Source: Syntrophomonadaceae bacterium (GTDB taxonomy: Bacteria > Bacillota > Syntrophomonadia > Syntrophomonadales > Syntrophomonadaceae). Taken from it: DNA of 33,567 nucleotides. Below are positions 22,587 through 31,677 of the stretch, in pieces. How positions within the stretch are numbered: position 1 is the first letter of the stretch; every line of letters begins with the position of its first letter. The notes beneath the pieces were generated by a model. The model was given only the letters and a program-made list of their open reading frames with translations, was not told where the DNA came from and ran no database searches. The stretch covers positions 1 to 33,567 of the forward strand of contig JAAYCK010000013.1 in NCBI GenBank assembly GCA_012729835.1. The letters run 5' to 3'. The translations under genes were made by a program, and so were the position numbers.

Positions 22587-23033
22587 TCATTTGTCAGGTA
22601 TGGACAGGGCATGCAGGAGGAGTTCCGGATCATAGAGACGCTGAACCCCTGTTCCCTTTAGCTCAATAATTATTAATTCGATTACCAGGTATACCTTTGT
22701 TAGATCCCTGATGCATCCGACTATTGCTGATTCTTCTCTACCCATTGCGCCATGAATGTGTAATAATGGTTCGCCTTGCTCGTTGCTGAAGATAGTGCCT
22801 ATAGCTAGTATTTCGCGTCCATCTTCAAAATAATGGTGTATTCCTTCCGGTGGAATAACGATTTCCTTAGGACCCACTACTATCCTACTGCTCTTTAAGG
22901 CTCCCAGCATAAAAAAGACGGCTGATTCCAGATCTTCCTTCCTTGCCAGATACTTGATACTTTCCAATAAATCATCATCATGCTCGATTTTTGCTATTAT
23001 CGTACGGCCAATCTCACCTACGTTATATTTCAA
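22587..23033 (-). CDS. PPC-domain (DUF296) protein
   Basis: 148-aa single-domain protein of the plant-and-prokaryote-conserved (PPC, DUF296) family, which forms trimers and has been linked to DNA binding. It opens MKYNVGEIGRTIIAKIEHDDDLLESIKYLA, continues FFMLGALKSSRIVVGPK, and has the metal-type HIHGAMGRE near residue 100. The start is TTG 23033, with GGGGGAG five bases upstream. Longer in-frame starts (to 23147) have no ribosome binding site and would add residues not typical of the family. It is divergent from the ECF sigma factor gene. Function unknown. Confidence 0.85.
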   Translation of the reverse strand: MKYNVGEIGRTIIAKIEHDDDLLESIKYLARKEDLESAVFFMLGALKSSRIVVGPKEIVIPPEGIHHYFEDGREILAIGTIFSNEQGEPLLHIHGAMGREESAIVGCIRDLTKVYLVIELIIIELKGTGVQRLYDPELLLHALSIPDK

Positions 23034-23244
23034 TTCCTCTCCCCCCAGCGACCAATGGTACATTTGATCAACTAAATTTACCGATAGTATCATCATTCTA
23101 ACAGTTTTCGATACAAATTCCATTCCTGTTCTATCTTTTTCTATCAATGCTAATCTGATATATTGGATACATTGGCAAGATTAATTGAAAGCAAAATACG
23201 AACAGAGCGTATTATATTACGAGGGAATTAGGAGCTGATTCAAT

Positions 23245-23841
23245 TTGATAAGCGATGAATCCCTGGCAATCGACACCTTAAATGGCGACCTATCCGCCTT
23301 TGAAGAGCTGGTCAATCGGTATAAGCATCGTGTGTTCTCCATTGTCTACCGACTGATGGGCCAATACCAGGAGGCTGAAGACGTCACCCAGGAAGTCTTC
23401 ATCAATGTCTTTGAAAAACTATACCAATTCGATGCAGATAAGAAGTTTGCCCCCTGGATATATCGAATTGCCAGCAATACGAGCATAAGTGCCCTGCGCA
23501 AGAAAAAGAATGTTATAGTAGTTGATTTTGACGAGGTTCCACAGGTTGCATATGAAAGCACCATAGCCGGTGAGTCATATAATCCTCAGCATCTTTATGA
23601 ACGGGAAGAGCTAAAGGGTCTGATTAACGACGCTATTACTGAATTGCCTGAAAGCTATCGTATGGTAATAATCCTGCGATACCAGATGGACCTCGATAAT
23701 CAAGAAATTGCTGATATCCTGGATATAAGTAAGGAGAATATCGAGGTCAGGGTTCACCGGGCACGCAAGGCTTTACGCCAAATAATCCAGAAGCGATGGG
23801 AAGAAAGGGGGATGGCCAATGAACTGCCAGCAAGTAGATGA
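23245..23841 (+). CDS. ECF-type RNA polymerase sigma factor
   Basis: 198 aa, sigma-70 family group 4. Region 2 (about 10-80) carries FEELVNRYKHRVFSIVYRLMGQYQEAEDVTQEVFINVFEKL and FAPWIYRIASN. Region 4 (about 125-185) carries ITELPESYRMVIILRY and IADILDISKENIEVRVHRARKALR. The start is TTG 23245, with GGAG ten bases upstream. The end overlaps the start of the anti-sigma gene by 23 bases, the usual cotranscribed and coupled layout. Targets are unknown, though such factors usually control their own operon. The divergent PPC gene shares the intergenic region. Confidence 0.93.
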   Translation: MISDESLAIDTLNGDLSAFEELVNRYKHRVFSIVYRLMGQYQEAEDVTQEVFINVFEKLYQFDADKKFAPWIYRIASNTSISALRKKKNVIVVDFDEVPQVAYESTIAGESYNPQHLYEREELKGLINDAITELPESYRMVIILRYQMDLDNQEIADILDISKENIEVRVHRARKALRQIIQKRWEERGMANELPASR

Positions 23842-24850
23842 GCATATCTTCTCATATATTGACAGCAAATTAGCCCCTTCACTATCCTCTGATCTTGAGT
23901 CCCATATCGCCCATTGTGAGGATTGCCGGGCTAAGTTGGATTTCGCCCGTATGGAAACCGACATATTATGTAATGAACTGTTTATGCCGACGTTGCATGA
24001 TACTTTTACTGCAGATGTGATGGCAGCCGTAGGCAATAATCAAATGATTGGACCTACAGAGTTGGCAGCTACTAGGAATCATCGTGCATGGTATACCAGG
24101 ACCCCGTTTTGGCTGGTCGCTACTGCTGCCGCCTTTGTGCTCCTGGTATATACGATATCCCCTGATTTCCTGGCCCCTGACACTAAAATAGCCAACCAGC
24201 AATCGAAGGATCTTAAGGTAGCAGAAAGGAATGTTGCCAGCAATGCTGTCATTGGTGGCGAAACCACGAAAAAACTCAAACAAGACAGCCAAAACGAATC
24301 AATGCAAGATGAAGTTAGTATTGATGAACCATCATCCTTTTCTTTGCCAGCTGAAACCGCAATAGATGAGACAGGAAACCAGGTGCGAACCTTGGCCGGT
24401 GCCGTTCCTGACGAAGTCAACAATGAACTGATGAAGCAACGGCAATCTTCGCCAGACCGTGACCGAAACGATGCCAGTGTGTTAAAAGCTCCAATTAGCA
24501 GTACAATGCCCAAAGTCATTAATATGCCTGCATCATTTGAGATTGTCAACTCTGCCAAACAAACTGATGGATGGACCTTCACTTATGAAGGAGACGGGAA
24601 ACAACTTACGGTCTCCCTGGCGTCCGCTAATGTGCCGATGGCAATGATCGTCAAACCTGAAGCTGCAGCTACTGATTCTTCAGCTTGCGTTGGCGCAGCC
24701 TGCGAATACGTTGTCAATAAGAAAAGCGCCGTTAATTCAGTTAATCGGTCTGTAGTCATCGATAATGTTAATTATGAACTAATCTTGACCGGAGAGTTAT
24801 CAGTGGAAGAACTCCAAGCTCTAGCGGAAAGGCTGATCATCGAAAAATAG
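23819..24850 (+). CDS. Membrane-bound zinc-finger anti-sigma factor
   Basis: 343 aa. The cytoplasmic ZAS domain has C3, H29, C33 and C36 (H-x3-C-x2-C in HIAHCEDC). One membrane helix at about 97-113 (FWLVATAAAFVLLVYTI) leads to an extracytoplasmic part. That part has a Gln/Ser/Asp-rich linker (about 120-230) and a C-terminal compact domain (about 240-343, FEIVNSAKQTDGWTFTYEGDGKQLTVSL to LSVEELQALAERL), which resembles DUF4367-like sensor domains. It would hold the upstream sigma factor inactive until an envelope signal arrives. It overlaps the sigma gene by 23 bases and ends before a terminator at 24855-24883. Confidence 0.9.
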   Translation: MNCQQVDEHIFSYIDSKLAPSLSSDLESHIAHCEDCRAKLDFARMETDILCNELFMPTLHDTFTADVMAAVGNNQMIGPTELAATRNHRAWYTRTPFWLVATAAAFVLLVYTISPDFLAPDTKIANQQSKDLKVAERNVASNAVIGGETTKKLKQDSQNESMQDEVSIDEPSSFSLPAETAIDETGNQVRTLAGAVPDEVNNELMKQRQSSPDRDRNDASVLKAPISSTMPKVINMPASFEIVNSAKQTDGWTFTYEGDGKQLTVSLASANVPMAMIVKPEAAATDSSACVGAACEYVVNKKSAVNSVNRSVVIDNVNYELILTGELSVEELQALAERLIIEK

Positions 24851-24854
24851 GTAA

Positions 24855-24883
24855 TAAAAAAAGCCCACTGAGGGCTTTTTTTT
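24855..24883. terminator. Terminator shared by the anti-sigma and EF-G genes
   Basis: Stem AGCCC/GGGCT (24862-24866 and 24872-24876), loop ACTGA, flanked by six A and eight T. It serves both convergent genes. Confidence 0.8.
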
Positions 24884-24906
24884 AAACAGTTGTTTCTTAT
24901 CTGGTA

Positions 24907-26928
24907 TTAGCTGGCCAGGTGACTCTGCTCGTAGTGGGAAAACTGCATAGAAAATCCTGCTCTGCCCTGAGTTAGTGAACGCAAAACAGTTGAATAACCA
25001 AACATCTCGGCCAGCGGAACTGATCCCTTGATTATCTGAGTATTATTCTGGCTTTCCATAGATTCCAGTCTCCCGCGGCGATTATTAATATTGTTAATAA
25101 TACTTCCGGTATATTCCTCAGGCGAGGTTATCTCCAAGCTCATAACCGGTTCCAGTAGTTGAGGCCCCGCTTTTTTCATGCATTCCCGGGTGGCGAGCAT
25201 GGCAGCAGTCCTGAACGCTAATTCGGAAGAATCCACCTCGTGGAAAGATCCGTCCAACAGAGTCGCTTTCACATTCACCACTTGATGCCCTTTGATTACG
25301 CCCTCTTCCAATGCCTGTTTGACGCCGGACTCAATAGCGGGTATGAATTCACGCGGAATAGCTCCACCCACTATCTTGCTAACAAACTCAAAGCCATCAG
25401 ACGGTTCCAGACTCAGCACAACATGAGCGAACTGACCGCGACCACCGGTCTGTTTAACATAGCGGGTCACCTGTTCGGCCTTTTTGGTGATAGTTTCCCG
25501 GTAGGCTACTTGAGGCTGACCCAGGTTGAAGTCTAGGTTGAATTCCTTGGTTAAACGTTCTGAAACGATCTCCAGGTGTAGTTCTCCCATACCAGATATC
25601 AATGTTTGACCGGTCTCCTGGTCGTACGACATCTTGAAGGTCGGGTCCTCGGAAGAAATCTTATATAGTGCCTCAGAAATCTTATCCTGATCTGATTGAG
25701 TCTTGGGCTCAATAGCTATCTGAATAACCGGTTCGGGAAACTCGATAGATTCCATCACCAGGCTGTTGCCTTCTTTGCACAAGGTATCACCAGTGGAAAC
25801 ATCCTTAATACCGATCAACGCTACTATATCTCCAGCTTTGACCTCTTCTGTCTCTTCTCGATGGTTGGCATGCATCTTGACCAGGCGTCCGATTCGCTCT
25901 TTTTTACCTTTACTGCTGTTATAGACATAGCTTCCCGCATGTAGAGTCCCTGAATATATGCGAGCAAAAACTAGTTTGCCTACGTGACGGTCACTAACGA
26001 TTTTGAATACCAATCCGCAAAAATCGCTGCTATCATCAGGTCTGATTTCGAATGCTTCTCCAGTCTCCTGCGATTGCACAGTTGGGAAAGGCACCTCCAA
26101 AGGTGACGGCAAATAATCAACTATAGCATCCAGCAAGTTCTGCACCCCAATATTACGATAAGAACTACCGCAGCAAACGGGTACTATTTTGCCTTCAATA
26201 GTATTTTTTCTTATGGCTTTTACCAGTAAATCATGTGGTACGTCCTGATTCTGGTAGTAAAGATCCAGGATTTCTTCATCAGTCTCAGCCAAAGCCTCTA
26301 CTAGTTGCGTACGACAAATCTCAGCAGCATCCAAATTAGATTCCGGAACTTCGAAATCGTGAATATCATTACCGGCCTTACCAGTAAAGGTGTAATATCT
26401 CATATCCAACAGATCAATTATTCCAGCAAGATTGTCACCCTGATAAACTGGCATATTTATAACCACAGGATTGGCACCCAGCCGTTCCTTTATCTGCAGA
26501 ATCACTTGATCATAGTCAGCACCTACAGCATCCATCTTATTAACATAGGCTATCCGGGGTATATGATACTTATCGGCCTGGCGCCATACTGTTTCAGATT
26601 GTGGCTCTACCCCACCCTTGCCGCAGAATATGACAACCGCGCCATCCAAGATCCGCAGGCTCCTTTCCACCTCGGCAGTAAAGTCGATGTGACCAGGGGT
26701 ATCAATGATGTTTATGCTGTTCTCTTTCCAAGTACAGCGGGTAGCGGCTGATGTAACAGTTATACCACGTTCACGCTCACAATCCAGATAATCCATAACG
26801 CTCTCGCCATCATGAGTTTCTCCAATTTTATGGGTCAACCCGGTATAGAATAGTATTCTCTCGGTAGTAGTAGTTTTACCGGCATCTATATGAGCTATGA
26901 TTCCGATATTCCGCAATTTGTTCAACAT
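24907..26928 (-). CDS. fusA: Elongation factor G-like GTPase (probable EF-G paralogue)
   Basis: 673-aa translational GTPase with the complete EF-G architecture. The G motifs are AHIDAGKTT, RGITVTSA, DTPGHIDF and NKMD, followed by domain II (VFKIVSDRHVGKLVFARIYSG), domain III (ISGMGELHLEIV), domain IV (TGGRGQFAHVVLSLEP) and domain V (GRLESMESQ). The start at 26928 has AAGGAG thirteen bases upstream, a long spacing; the in-frame extension to 27039 is not family-like. It is not in a str operon (no rpsL, rpsG or tuf beside it), and the variant GESVMDYLDCERERGIT differs from the usual GASTMDW. It is therefore more likely a second EF-G copy than the main one. Confidence 0.88.
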   Translation of the reverse strand: MLNKLRNIGIIAHIDAGKTTTTERILFYTGLTHKIGETHDGESVMDYLDCERERGITVTSAATRCTWKENSINIIDTPGHIDFTAEVERSLRILDGAVVIFCGKGGVEPQSETVWRQADKYHIPRIAYVNKMDAVGADYDQVILQIKERLGANPVVINMPVYQGDNLAGIIDLLDMRYYTFTGKAGNDIHDFEVPESNLDAAEICRTQLVEALAETDEEILDLYYQNQDVPHDLLVKAIRKNTIEGKIVPVCCGSSYRNIGVQNLLDAIVDYLPSPLEVPFPTVQSQETGEAFEIRPDDSSDFCGLVFKIVSDRHVGKLVFARIYSGTLHAGSYVYNSSKGKKERIGRLVKMHANHREETEEVKAGDIVALIGIKDVSTGDTLCKEGNSLVMESIEFPEPVIQIAIEPKTQSDQDKISEALYKISSEDPTFKMSYDQETGQTLISGMGELHLEIVSERLTKEFNLDFNLGQPQVAYRETITKKAEQVTRYVKQTGGRGQFAHVVLSLEPSDGFEFVSKIVGGAIPREFIPAIESGVKQALEEGVIKGHQVVNVKATLLDGSFHEVDSSELAFRTAAMLATRECMKKAGPQLLEPVMSLEITSPEEYTGSIINNINNRRGRLESMESQNNTQIIKGSVPLAEMFGYSTVLRSLTQGRAGFSMQFSHYEQSHLAS

Positions 26929-27185
26929 GATTATTCTGTCACTCCTTAATAAATAAAAAACACGGCATAAATAATATTTTGCCGCATGCTTTCGATTAAT
27001 ATGCACGTTGCTAATAGTTATCTGTAAAAACACACCCAAGTCACTATTATACGGCCATCAAAATACATTGTCAAACACTTGTTAAGATTTTCTAAACCGA
27101 TTTTCTTAACATCCGAAAATATGCGATTGAAAAACTAATAACCGGCCTGCTGTTGGGGGATACTTTGTATAAAGAGGTGATTATA

Positions 27186-27350
27186 TTGAGAAAAATGGGT
27201 TGGAAAAATAAAAAAGCCCCAACGACTTACGATTTAGTCCGGGGCTATACCGGGAAAAGTTATAGCAATGAGCTTTTTGCTCAGGTAAATGATTTCTTCT
27301 ACGAATTCGGTATCATTGCTCCCCCTAAACGAGATAAAGATCCCGAGTAG
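27186..27350 (+). CDS. 54-aa basic small protein, unknown function
   Basis: It starts at TTG 27186 behind GAGGTG with a six-base spacer. The product begins MRKMGWKNKKAPTTYDLV, contains GYTGKSYSNELFAQVNDFFYEFGI and ends PPKRDKDPE. Both termini are basic or charged around a short helix. It is divergent from the EF-G gene and ends six bases from the convergent transducer gene. No family is recognised. Confidence 0.6.
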   Translation: MRKMGWKNKKAPTTYDLVRGYTGKSYSNELFAQVNDFFYEFGIIAPPKRDKDPE

Positions 27351-27355
27351 TCACA

Positions 27356-28183
27356 CTATATCTCGTAAGCTATCCTGCGTAATTCTTCGATCAGGCTGGT
27401 GAGTTCTTCTACACTGGCCGTTATCTCCTGGCTGGCGGCAGCCTGTTCCTCGCTGGATTTCATGGCTATTTCAGAGCTATTAATGGCCAGATCAATTTTG
27501 TCCTGGATCTCCTGAGTGAGCTTGCGGATCTCCATAGCGGTACTCTTAGATGATTCAGAGAGCTTCCTTATCTCCTCACCGACCACGCCAAACCCTTTAC
27601 CCGCATCCCCGGCCCGGGCTGCTTCGATAGCAGCATTAAGACCCAGCATCTTGGTTTGATCAGCAATGGTCTTTATGTAATCAAGAATACTGACGATCTC
27701 GTCAGCCACCCGGTGGATACCCATGATCTCTTCATTTAGCTTCTTCTCATTGAGATTAATCTCTCCAGCTGCTACAGCATTCTCCTCTATAGCTGCAGCT
27801 ATTTCGCTCATACCAATTTGATAGGTATCAGATACCTTACGAAGTGCTTGAGCGTTGATTCTGCGTGTGGCACTGCCGAAAGTCCCGACTACCTTGGTAG
27901 GATCATCATCATCAAAGGCAGGACAATTCCTGACCTTCAAGGGCATTCCATAATAGCTCTCATCGAGTTCCATGACCAAAGGCTTCTTACTCTGGATCAC
28001 CCGGTCAGCTGTGGCACCCTGGGCAAAGGGTTCTCCGATCACCACGAAAGGTACCGTAAAGGCAGTCTCATCTTTCCAAAGGAATTTCTCTGTATCAGTG
28101 GAGTAGAATACCATATCTTCTGGCAGAATGTCCATGAGGCCTTTAATAATCTCGGGAAATGCATCCAAGATCTTGCTAGACAT
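27356..28183 (-). CDS. Soluble methyl-accepting chemotaxis-type transducer
   Basis: 275 aa with no membrane helix. The N-terminal 110 residues ([20 protein letters not shown], with [20 protein letters not shown]) form a small globular sensor-like domain. A short MCP signalling domain (about 115-275) follows, with the hairpin tip [36 protein letters not shown]. This layout resembles small cytoplasmic transducers such as YfmS of Bacillus. The start at 28183 has GGAGG eight bases upstream. It is transcribed from a strong promoter at 28255-28283, with a palindrome at 28218-28232 between promoter and gene. No chemotaxis operon is in view, so the output partner is unknown. Confidence 0.9.
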   Translation of the reverse strand: MSSKILDAFPEIIKGLMDILPEDMVFYSTDTEKFLWKDETAFTVPFVVIGEPFAQGATADRVIQSKKPLVMELDESYYGMPLKVRNCPAFDDDDPTKVVGTFGSATRRINAQALRKVSDTYQIGMSEIAAAIEENAVAAGEINLNEKKLNEEIMGIHRVADEIVSILDYIKTIADQTKMLGLNAAIEAARAGDAGKGFGVVGEEIRKLSESSKSTAMEIRKLTQEIQDKIDLAINSSEIAMKSSEEQAAASQEITASVEELTSLIEELRRIAYEI

Positions 28184-28217
28184 CTCAGTTCCTCCTTTTC
28201 GTGCAAATATTAATTCT

Positions 28218-28232
28218 CTAATACGGTATTAG
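28218..28232. promoter_or_regulatory. Palindromic operator candidate before the transducer gene
   Basis: CTAATAC-G-GTATTAG is a perfect 7+1+7 palindrome. It lies about 15-30 bases downstream of the predicted transcription start for the gene at 27356-28183, where a repressor would act as a roadblock. Confidence 0.5.
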
Positions 28233-28254
28233 TATGAAGGCTCTATTTATGTAT

Positions 28255-28283
28255 ATTATAATATATTATTAACATCTATCCAA
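28255..28283 (-). promoter_or_regulatory. Promoter of the transducer gene
   Basis: On the minus strand, TTGGAT (28283-28278), a 17-base spacer, TATAAT (28260-28255). Confidence 0.7.
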
Positions 28284-28406
28284 TATTATACCATTGCCAT
28301 GCCGGTTAAACGATGTAGCATTGGTCATCAACTACCCTCACAATGTTTCCACAGATTTCGAATTTGTAAATCCCCATAAATCTTGCGATAATGACACCTC
28401 TAAGCA

Positions 28407-28415
28407 TGATATAAT
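28407..28415 (+). promoter_or_regulatory. Extended -10 promoter candidate for apgM
   Basis: TGATATAAT (TGN plus TATAAT) at 28407-28415 with no good -35 box at 17 bases. It would give a leader of about 115 bases before the GTG start at 28538. Confidence 0.45.
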
Positions 28416-28537
28416 TGAATAGTTACAATTTCATACACATTCACCGACCAGGCTGAATGTTGCTAAACAATGGACTGTAGCTTTATTGCCCATTAATGTT
28501 ATACTTGAGAAGATTAATCTCACAGGAGATGAAAATA

Positions 28538-29749
28538 GTGCAATATCTGTTGATTCTAGCTGATGGAATGGCTGATTATAATATTGCTGAACTGGGGAAT
28601 ATGACTCCGCTGCAATACGCTAAAACCCCGAATATTGATCTTCTGGCAGCAAACTCGATGATAGGTATGGTCAACACGATTCCAGACGGCCTCAAACCTG
28701 GCAGTGATGTGGCCAACCTATCAGTAATGGGTTATGATCCCGGAAAGTCTTATTCCGGTCGTTCCTCGCTGGAAGCTGTGAGCATGGGAGTGGAACTAGG
28801 CGAATGCGACCTAGCCTTGCGCTGCAACCTGGTGACATTATCCGATAATGCTGAATTTGGCGACCGTATAATGGCGGATTATAGCTGCGGGGAGATATCT
28901 ACCGAACATGCTGCGGTTTTTATTAACGAACTGCAAAAGGTCATGGGTAATACATATTTTGAGTTTCATGCCGGAATCAGTTATCGTCATCTACTGGTCT
29001 GGAAAAACGGAAGCGACAAGAAACTCATATTGACTCCACCCCACGATGTCTCAGATCGGGTGATAGCTCCTTATCTCCCGCAGGGCACTGATGGTGCAAT
29101 CCTTCTGGATATGATGAAACAAAGCGCTGATATACTCTCCCGCCATCCCCTGAATAAGGTTCGCATTGAGCAGGGACTCAAGCCAGCCACTTCCGCCTGG
29201 TTCTGGGGTGAAGGCCGAAAGCCTTCTCTGCAGAGTTTCAGGGATAAATACGGGCTGACCGGTTCCGTGGTCACCGCGGTTGACCTGGTTCGTGGACTGG
29301 GGATATCCGCTGGTCTTACCCCGATCAGAGTAGAAGGAGCCACCGGAGGAGTAAATACCAATTTTGCCGGCAAAGCTCGGGCTGCTCTGGATGAACTCAA
29401 ACGAGGCCAGGATTTCGTCTATGTACATATAGAATCACCGGATGAAGCTGGACATCAGGGCAGCCTGGAAAGCAAAATTTGGAGCATCGAACAGATCGAT
29501 CATCAGGTATTTGGTGAGATACTACGACAAATAGATAATTTTGCTGAGCTGAGGATTATGCTACTGCCGGACCACCCAACTCCGATTTCACTGAAAACCC
29601 ATACCAGTGAGCCGGTACCCTTTATGATCTATGATAATACCCAACCCATGTCCAACCCACACCTGGTCTACAATGAAAGTTCAGCTATAGCAGCTGGAAG
29701 ATTTATAGCCAATGGCCATGAACTCATGGACCTGTTCATCAACAGTTAA
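28538..29749 (+). CDS. apgM: ApgM-family phosphoglycerate mutase / proposed homoserine kinase
   Basis: 403-aa member of the alkaline-phosphatase superfamily group that includes cofactor-independent phosphoglycerate mutase of the archaeal type. Metal- and substrate-site motifs are ILADGMADY at the N-terminus, GSDVANLSVMGYDP with the nucleophile serine, HIESPDEAGHQG and LLPDHPTP. The start is GTG 28538, with GGAG nine bases upstream; the ATG at 28529 directly abuts that site. A subfamily of ApgM proteins is proposed, from gene context, to act as homoserine kinase. Here threonine synthase is the next gene (convergent), and no ThrB is visible, which favours that role. The fold assignment is firm; the substrate is not. 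Confidence 0.88.
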   Translation: MQYLLILADGMADYNIAELGNMTPLQYAKTPNIDLLAANSMIGMVNTIPDGLKPGSDVANLSVMGYDPGKSYSGRSSLEAVSMGVELGECDLALRCNLVTLSDNAEFGDRIMADYSCGEISTEHAAVFINELQKVMGNTYFEFHAGISYRHLLVWKNGSDKKLILTPPHDVSDRVIAPYLPQGTDGAILLDMMKQSADILSRHPLNKVRIEQGLKPATSAWFWGEGRKPSLQSFRDKYGLTGSVVTAVDLVRGLGISAGLTPIRVEGATGGVNTNFAGKARAALDELKRGQDFVYVHIESPDEAGHQGSLESKIWSIEQIDHQVFGEILRQIDNFAELRIMLLPDHPTPISLKTHTSEPVPFMIYDNTQPMSNPHLVYNESSAIAAGRFIANGHELMDLFINS

Positions 29750-29763
29750 CGATATAAACAAAT

Positions 29764-29806
29764 AAACCGGGAAAACTTAATAACAGCTTTCCCGGTTTCA
29801 TTTTTT
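29764..29806. terminator. Terminator between apgM and thrC
   Basis: Stem AAACCGGGAAA/TTTCCCGGTTT (29764-29774 and 29788-29798) with a 13-base loop, followed on the plus strand by CATTTTTT. It can serve both convergent genes. Confidence 0.8.
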
Positions 29807-29811
29807 CTGTT

Positions 29812-31302
29812 CTATTTCAACAGTGTTAACATGGTGTCTTGCATATCAGCAACATTAGTTATGGTATTATGCCGGACCACCATCTCTTCCAAACTACGGA
29901 TACCATTCGGTATCTCCCACCCCGTCTTCTCTTCTAACTTCCGTAGCAGTTCGAATTCGCCTGCCTTGTCTGGCATATCCATTACTGCGCGGGCTACGCT
30001 GGCACCAAATTTGAAGGGGCTTGCTGTAGAAGCGATAATTGTCATAGTATTATCTCCGGTTACCTGGTGATACTTTTCATAGACGTCTACCGCTACAGCA
30101 GTATGGGTATCCAAAAGATACGAGTATTGTTGCCAGGTCCGGCTAATCCGGGCAATGGTCTCCTCATCGGAACTGTAATCAGCCCAGAATAGATCCGTAA
30201 TCATGTTTCGGCTGGCCTCATCGATGCTATAACATCCCTGGTCCTTTAATTCCTGCATCCAGCCCGAAACCTTTTCTGAATCATGGTTGGTTACTTCATA
30301 TAATAGACGCTCCAGGTTGGAAGATATCAATATATCCATGGAGGGTGATATAGTTTTCTCAAAGCTACGATTGCGGTTGTAGATACCGGTCTTTATAAAA
30401 TCGGTCAAGACGTTGTTAGCATTAGAGGCACATATAAGTTTATTTATAGGCACTCCCATCCGGCCAGCATAATAGGCAGCTAAAATATTGCCGAAATTGC
30501 CAGTAGGTACCACAATATTGATCTTTTGCCCTGGTAGGAGACTCCCCTCCGCCAGCAGGTCAGCATAAGCGGATATATAGTAAACAATCTGAGGAAGCAG
30601 GCGCCCCCAGTTTATAGAATTAGCTGATGATAGCTTCATATTCCGCTGCCCAAGAGCATTTGCGGCCTCATCACTGGCAAAGATATTCTTGACCCCATTC
30701 TGGGCATCATCAAAGTTACCTTCCACCGCTGCCACATATACGTTGTTACCCTCCTGGGTCATCATTTGCAGCTTCTGTACCTGGCTGACTCCCTTCTGCG
30801 GGAAGAAGACCAGGATACGGGTGCCGGGCACATCTCTAAATCCCTCCAGAGCAGCCTTACCTGTATCTCCTGAGGTGGCCACCAGGATAACGATCTCATT
30901 ATCATCGCCGGTCTTGGTCAGACTGACAGTCAAGAAATGTGGTAGTATCTGCAGAGCCATGTCCTTGAATGCCGAGGTGGGGCCATGCCACAACTCTAAT
31001 ATATACAGACCCTCTTCAAGTTGAACCAGAGGTGCGATCTTGTCATGGTCAAAATTCCTGCTGTTGTATGCGCCTTCCACACAGGAGCGCACGTCATCTG
31101 CGCTGAAGTCAGTCAGAAACTGCTGCATGATATATTGAGCCCGCCCTTGATAGGATAATCCAGCCAGAGATTTGATTTCTTCCATGGTCAACTGTGGTAT
31201 ATGATCAGGCAGAAACAATCCGCCATCCGGAGCGATCCCTTTCACAATGGCCTGTGCGGCGCTTACCGACCCACTCTGTCCCCTGCTGCTCTGGTATTGC
31301 AA
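29812..31302 (-). CDS. thrC: Threonine synthase
   Basis: 496-aa fold-type II PLP enzyme that converts O-phosphohomoserine to threonine. It is the long threonine synthase type. The opening YQSSRGQSGSVSAAQAIVKGIAPDGGLFLP is characteristic, the PLP lysine is K113 in GPTSAFKDMALQ, and VATSGDTGKAALEGF and VPTGNFGNILAAYYA bind the cofactor phosphate. The start is TTG 31302, with GGGAGG seven bases upstream. The leader is short (about 30 bases) and has no T-box, unlike the aminotransferase operon. It is convergent with apgM, a candidate homoserine kinase. Confidence 0.95.
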   Translation of the reverse strand: MQYQSSRGQSGSVSAAQAIVKGIAPDGGLFLPDHIPQLTMEEIKSLAGLSYQGRAQYIMQQFLTDFSADDVRSCVEGAYNSRNFDHDKIAPLVQLEEGLYILELWHGPTSAFKDMALQILPHFLTVSLTKTGDDNEIVILVATSGDTGKAALEGFRDVPGTRILVFFPQKGVSQVQKLQMMTQEGNNVYVAAVEGNFDDAQNGVKNIFASDEAANALGQRNMKLSSANSINWGRLLPQIVYYISAYADLLAEGSLLPGQKINIVVPTGNFGNILAAYYAGRMGVPINKLICASNANNVLTDFIKTGIYNRNRSFEKTISPSMDILISSNLERLLYEVTNHDSEKVSGWMQELKDQGCYSIDEASRNMITDLFWADYSSDEETIARISRTWQQYSYLLDTHTAVAVDVYEKYHQVTGDNTMTIIASTASPFKFGASVARAVMDMPDKAGEFELLRKLEEKTGWEIPNGIRSLEEMVVRHNTITNVADMQDTMLTLLK

Positions 31303-31340
31303 TATGATGCCTCCCTTTATACGATTCACGTCTGTTAGTT

Positions 31341-31369
31341 ATTATATAATGAAAAACCCGCAGACAAAA
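31341..31369 (-). promoter_or_regulatory. Candidate promoter of thrC
   Basis: TATAAT on the minus strand at 31346-31341, with a weak TTTTGT at 31369-31364 (17-base spacer). TTGTCT at 15 bases is an alternative -35. Confidence 0.4.
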
Positions 31370-31647
31370 GTGTGGTAATGCAGGTATATGAAAGCCGATT
31401 GCAATATAGTTCCTTTCGTCGGATACATTCACAAACCTTTCCTCTTAGGAGCCAGGCTACGAAATGTGAGTTATAATGAGCCAATTCACAGGCATGTTCG
31501 AGGGAAAATATACTATGATGTAGTAATTTGTCGGTATATTTGTAAAGGAAAACCATTATTGTGTTCCGAAATGTATATAGAATAAACCAATAATTATTGT
31601 TTTAATAACTTATATAGACCGAAATGGATAAATATCAGTGTACTATG

Positions 31648-31677
31648 TTGGATTTGGCCTGAAGGGATTGCTATTAT
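31648..31677 (+). promoter_or_regulatory. Candidate promoter of the GLUG/lipase gene
   Basis: TTGGAT (31648-31653), an 18-base spacer, TATTAT (31672-31677), about 67 bases before the start. Confidence 0.45.

Larger units (their letters stand above)
28184..28537. other. Divergent intergenic region between transducer and apgM genes
   Basis: No gene. It contains the transducer's promoter and palindrome on the minus strand and an extended -10 promoter for apgM on the plus strand, listed separately. The rest is AT-rich with no further structure that I can support. Confidence 0.6.

Noticed and set aside
22587-23147. Longer form of the PPC protein (186 aa)
   Set aside because: The extra 38 residues lack a ribosome binding site and precede the usual family N-terminus; TTG 23033 has a strong site.
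24079-24582. Minus-strand 167-codon frame
   Set aside because: Shadow of the anti-sigma factor gene, which has clear domain features.
31335-31585. Overlapping short frames on both strands between thrC and the lipase gene
   Set aside because: No ribosome binding sites, no recognisable sequence, and they cover the thrC promoter region.
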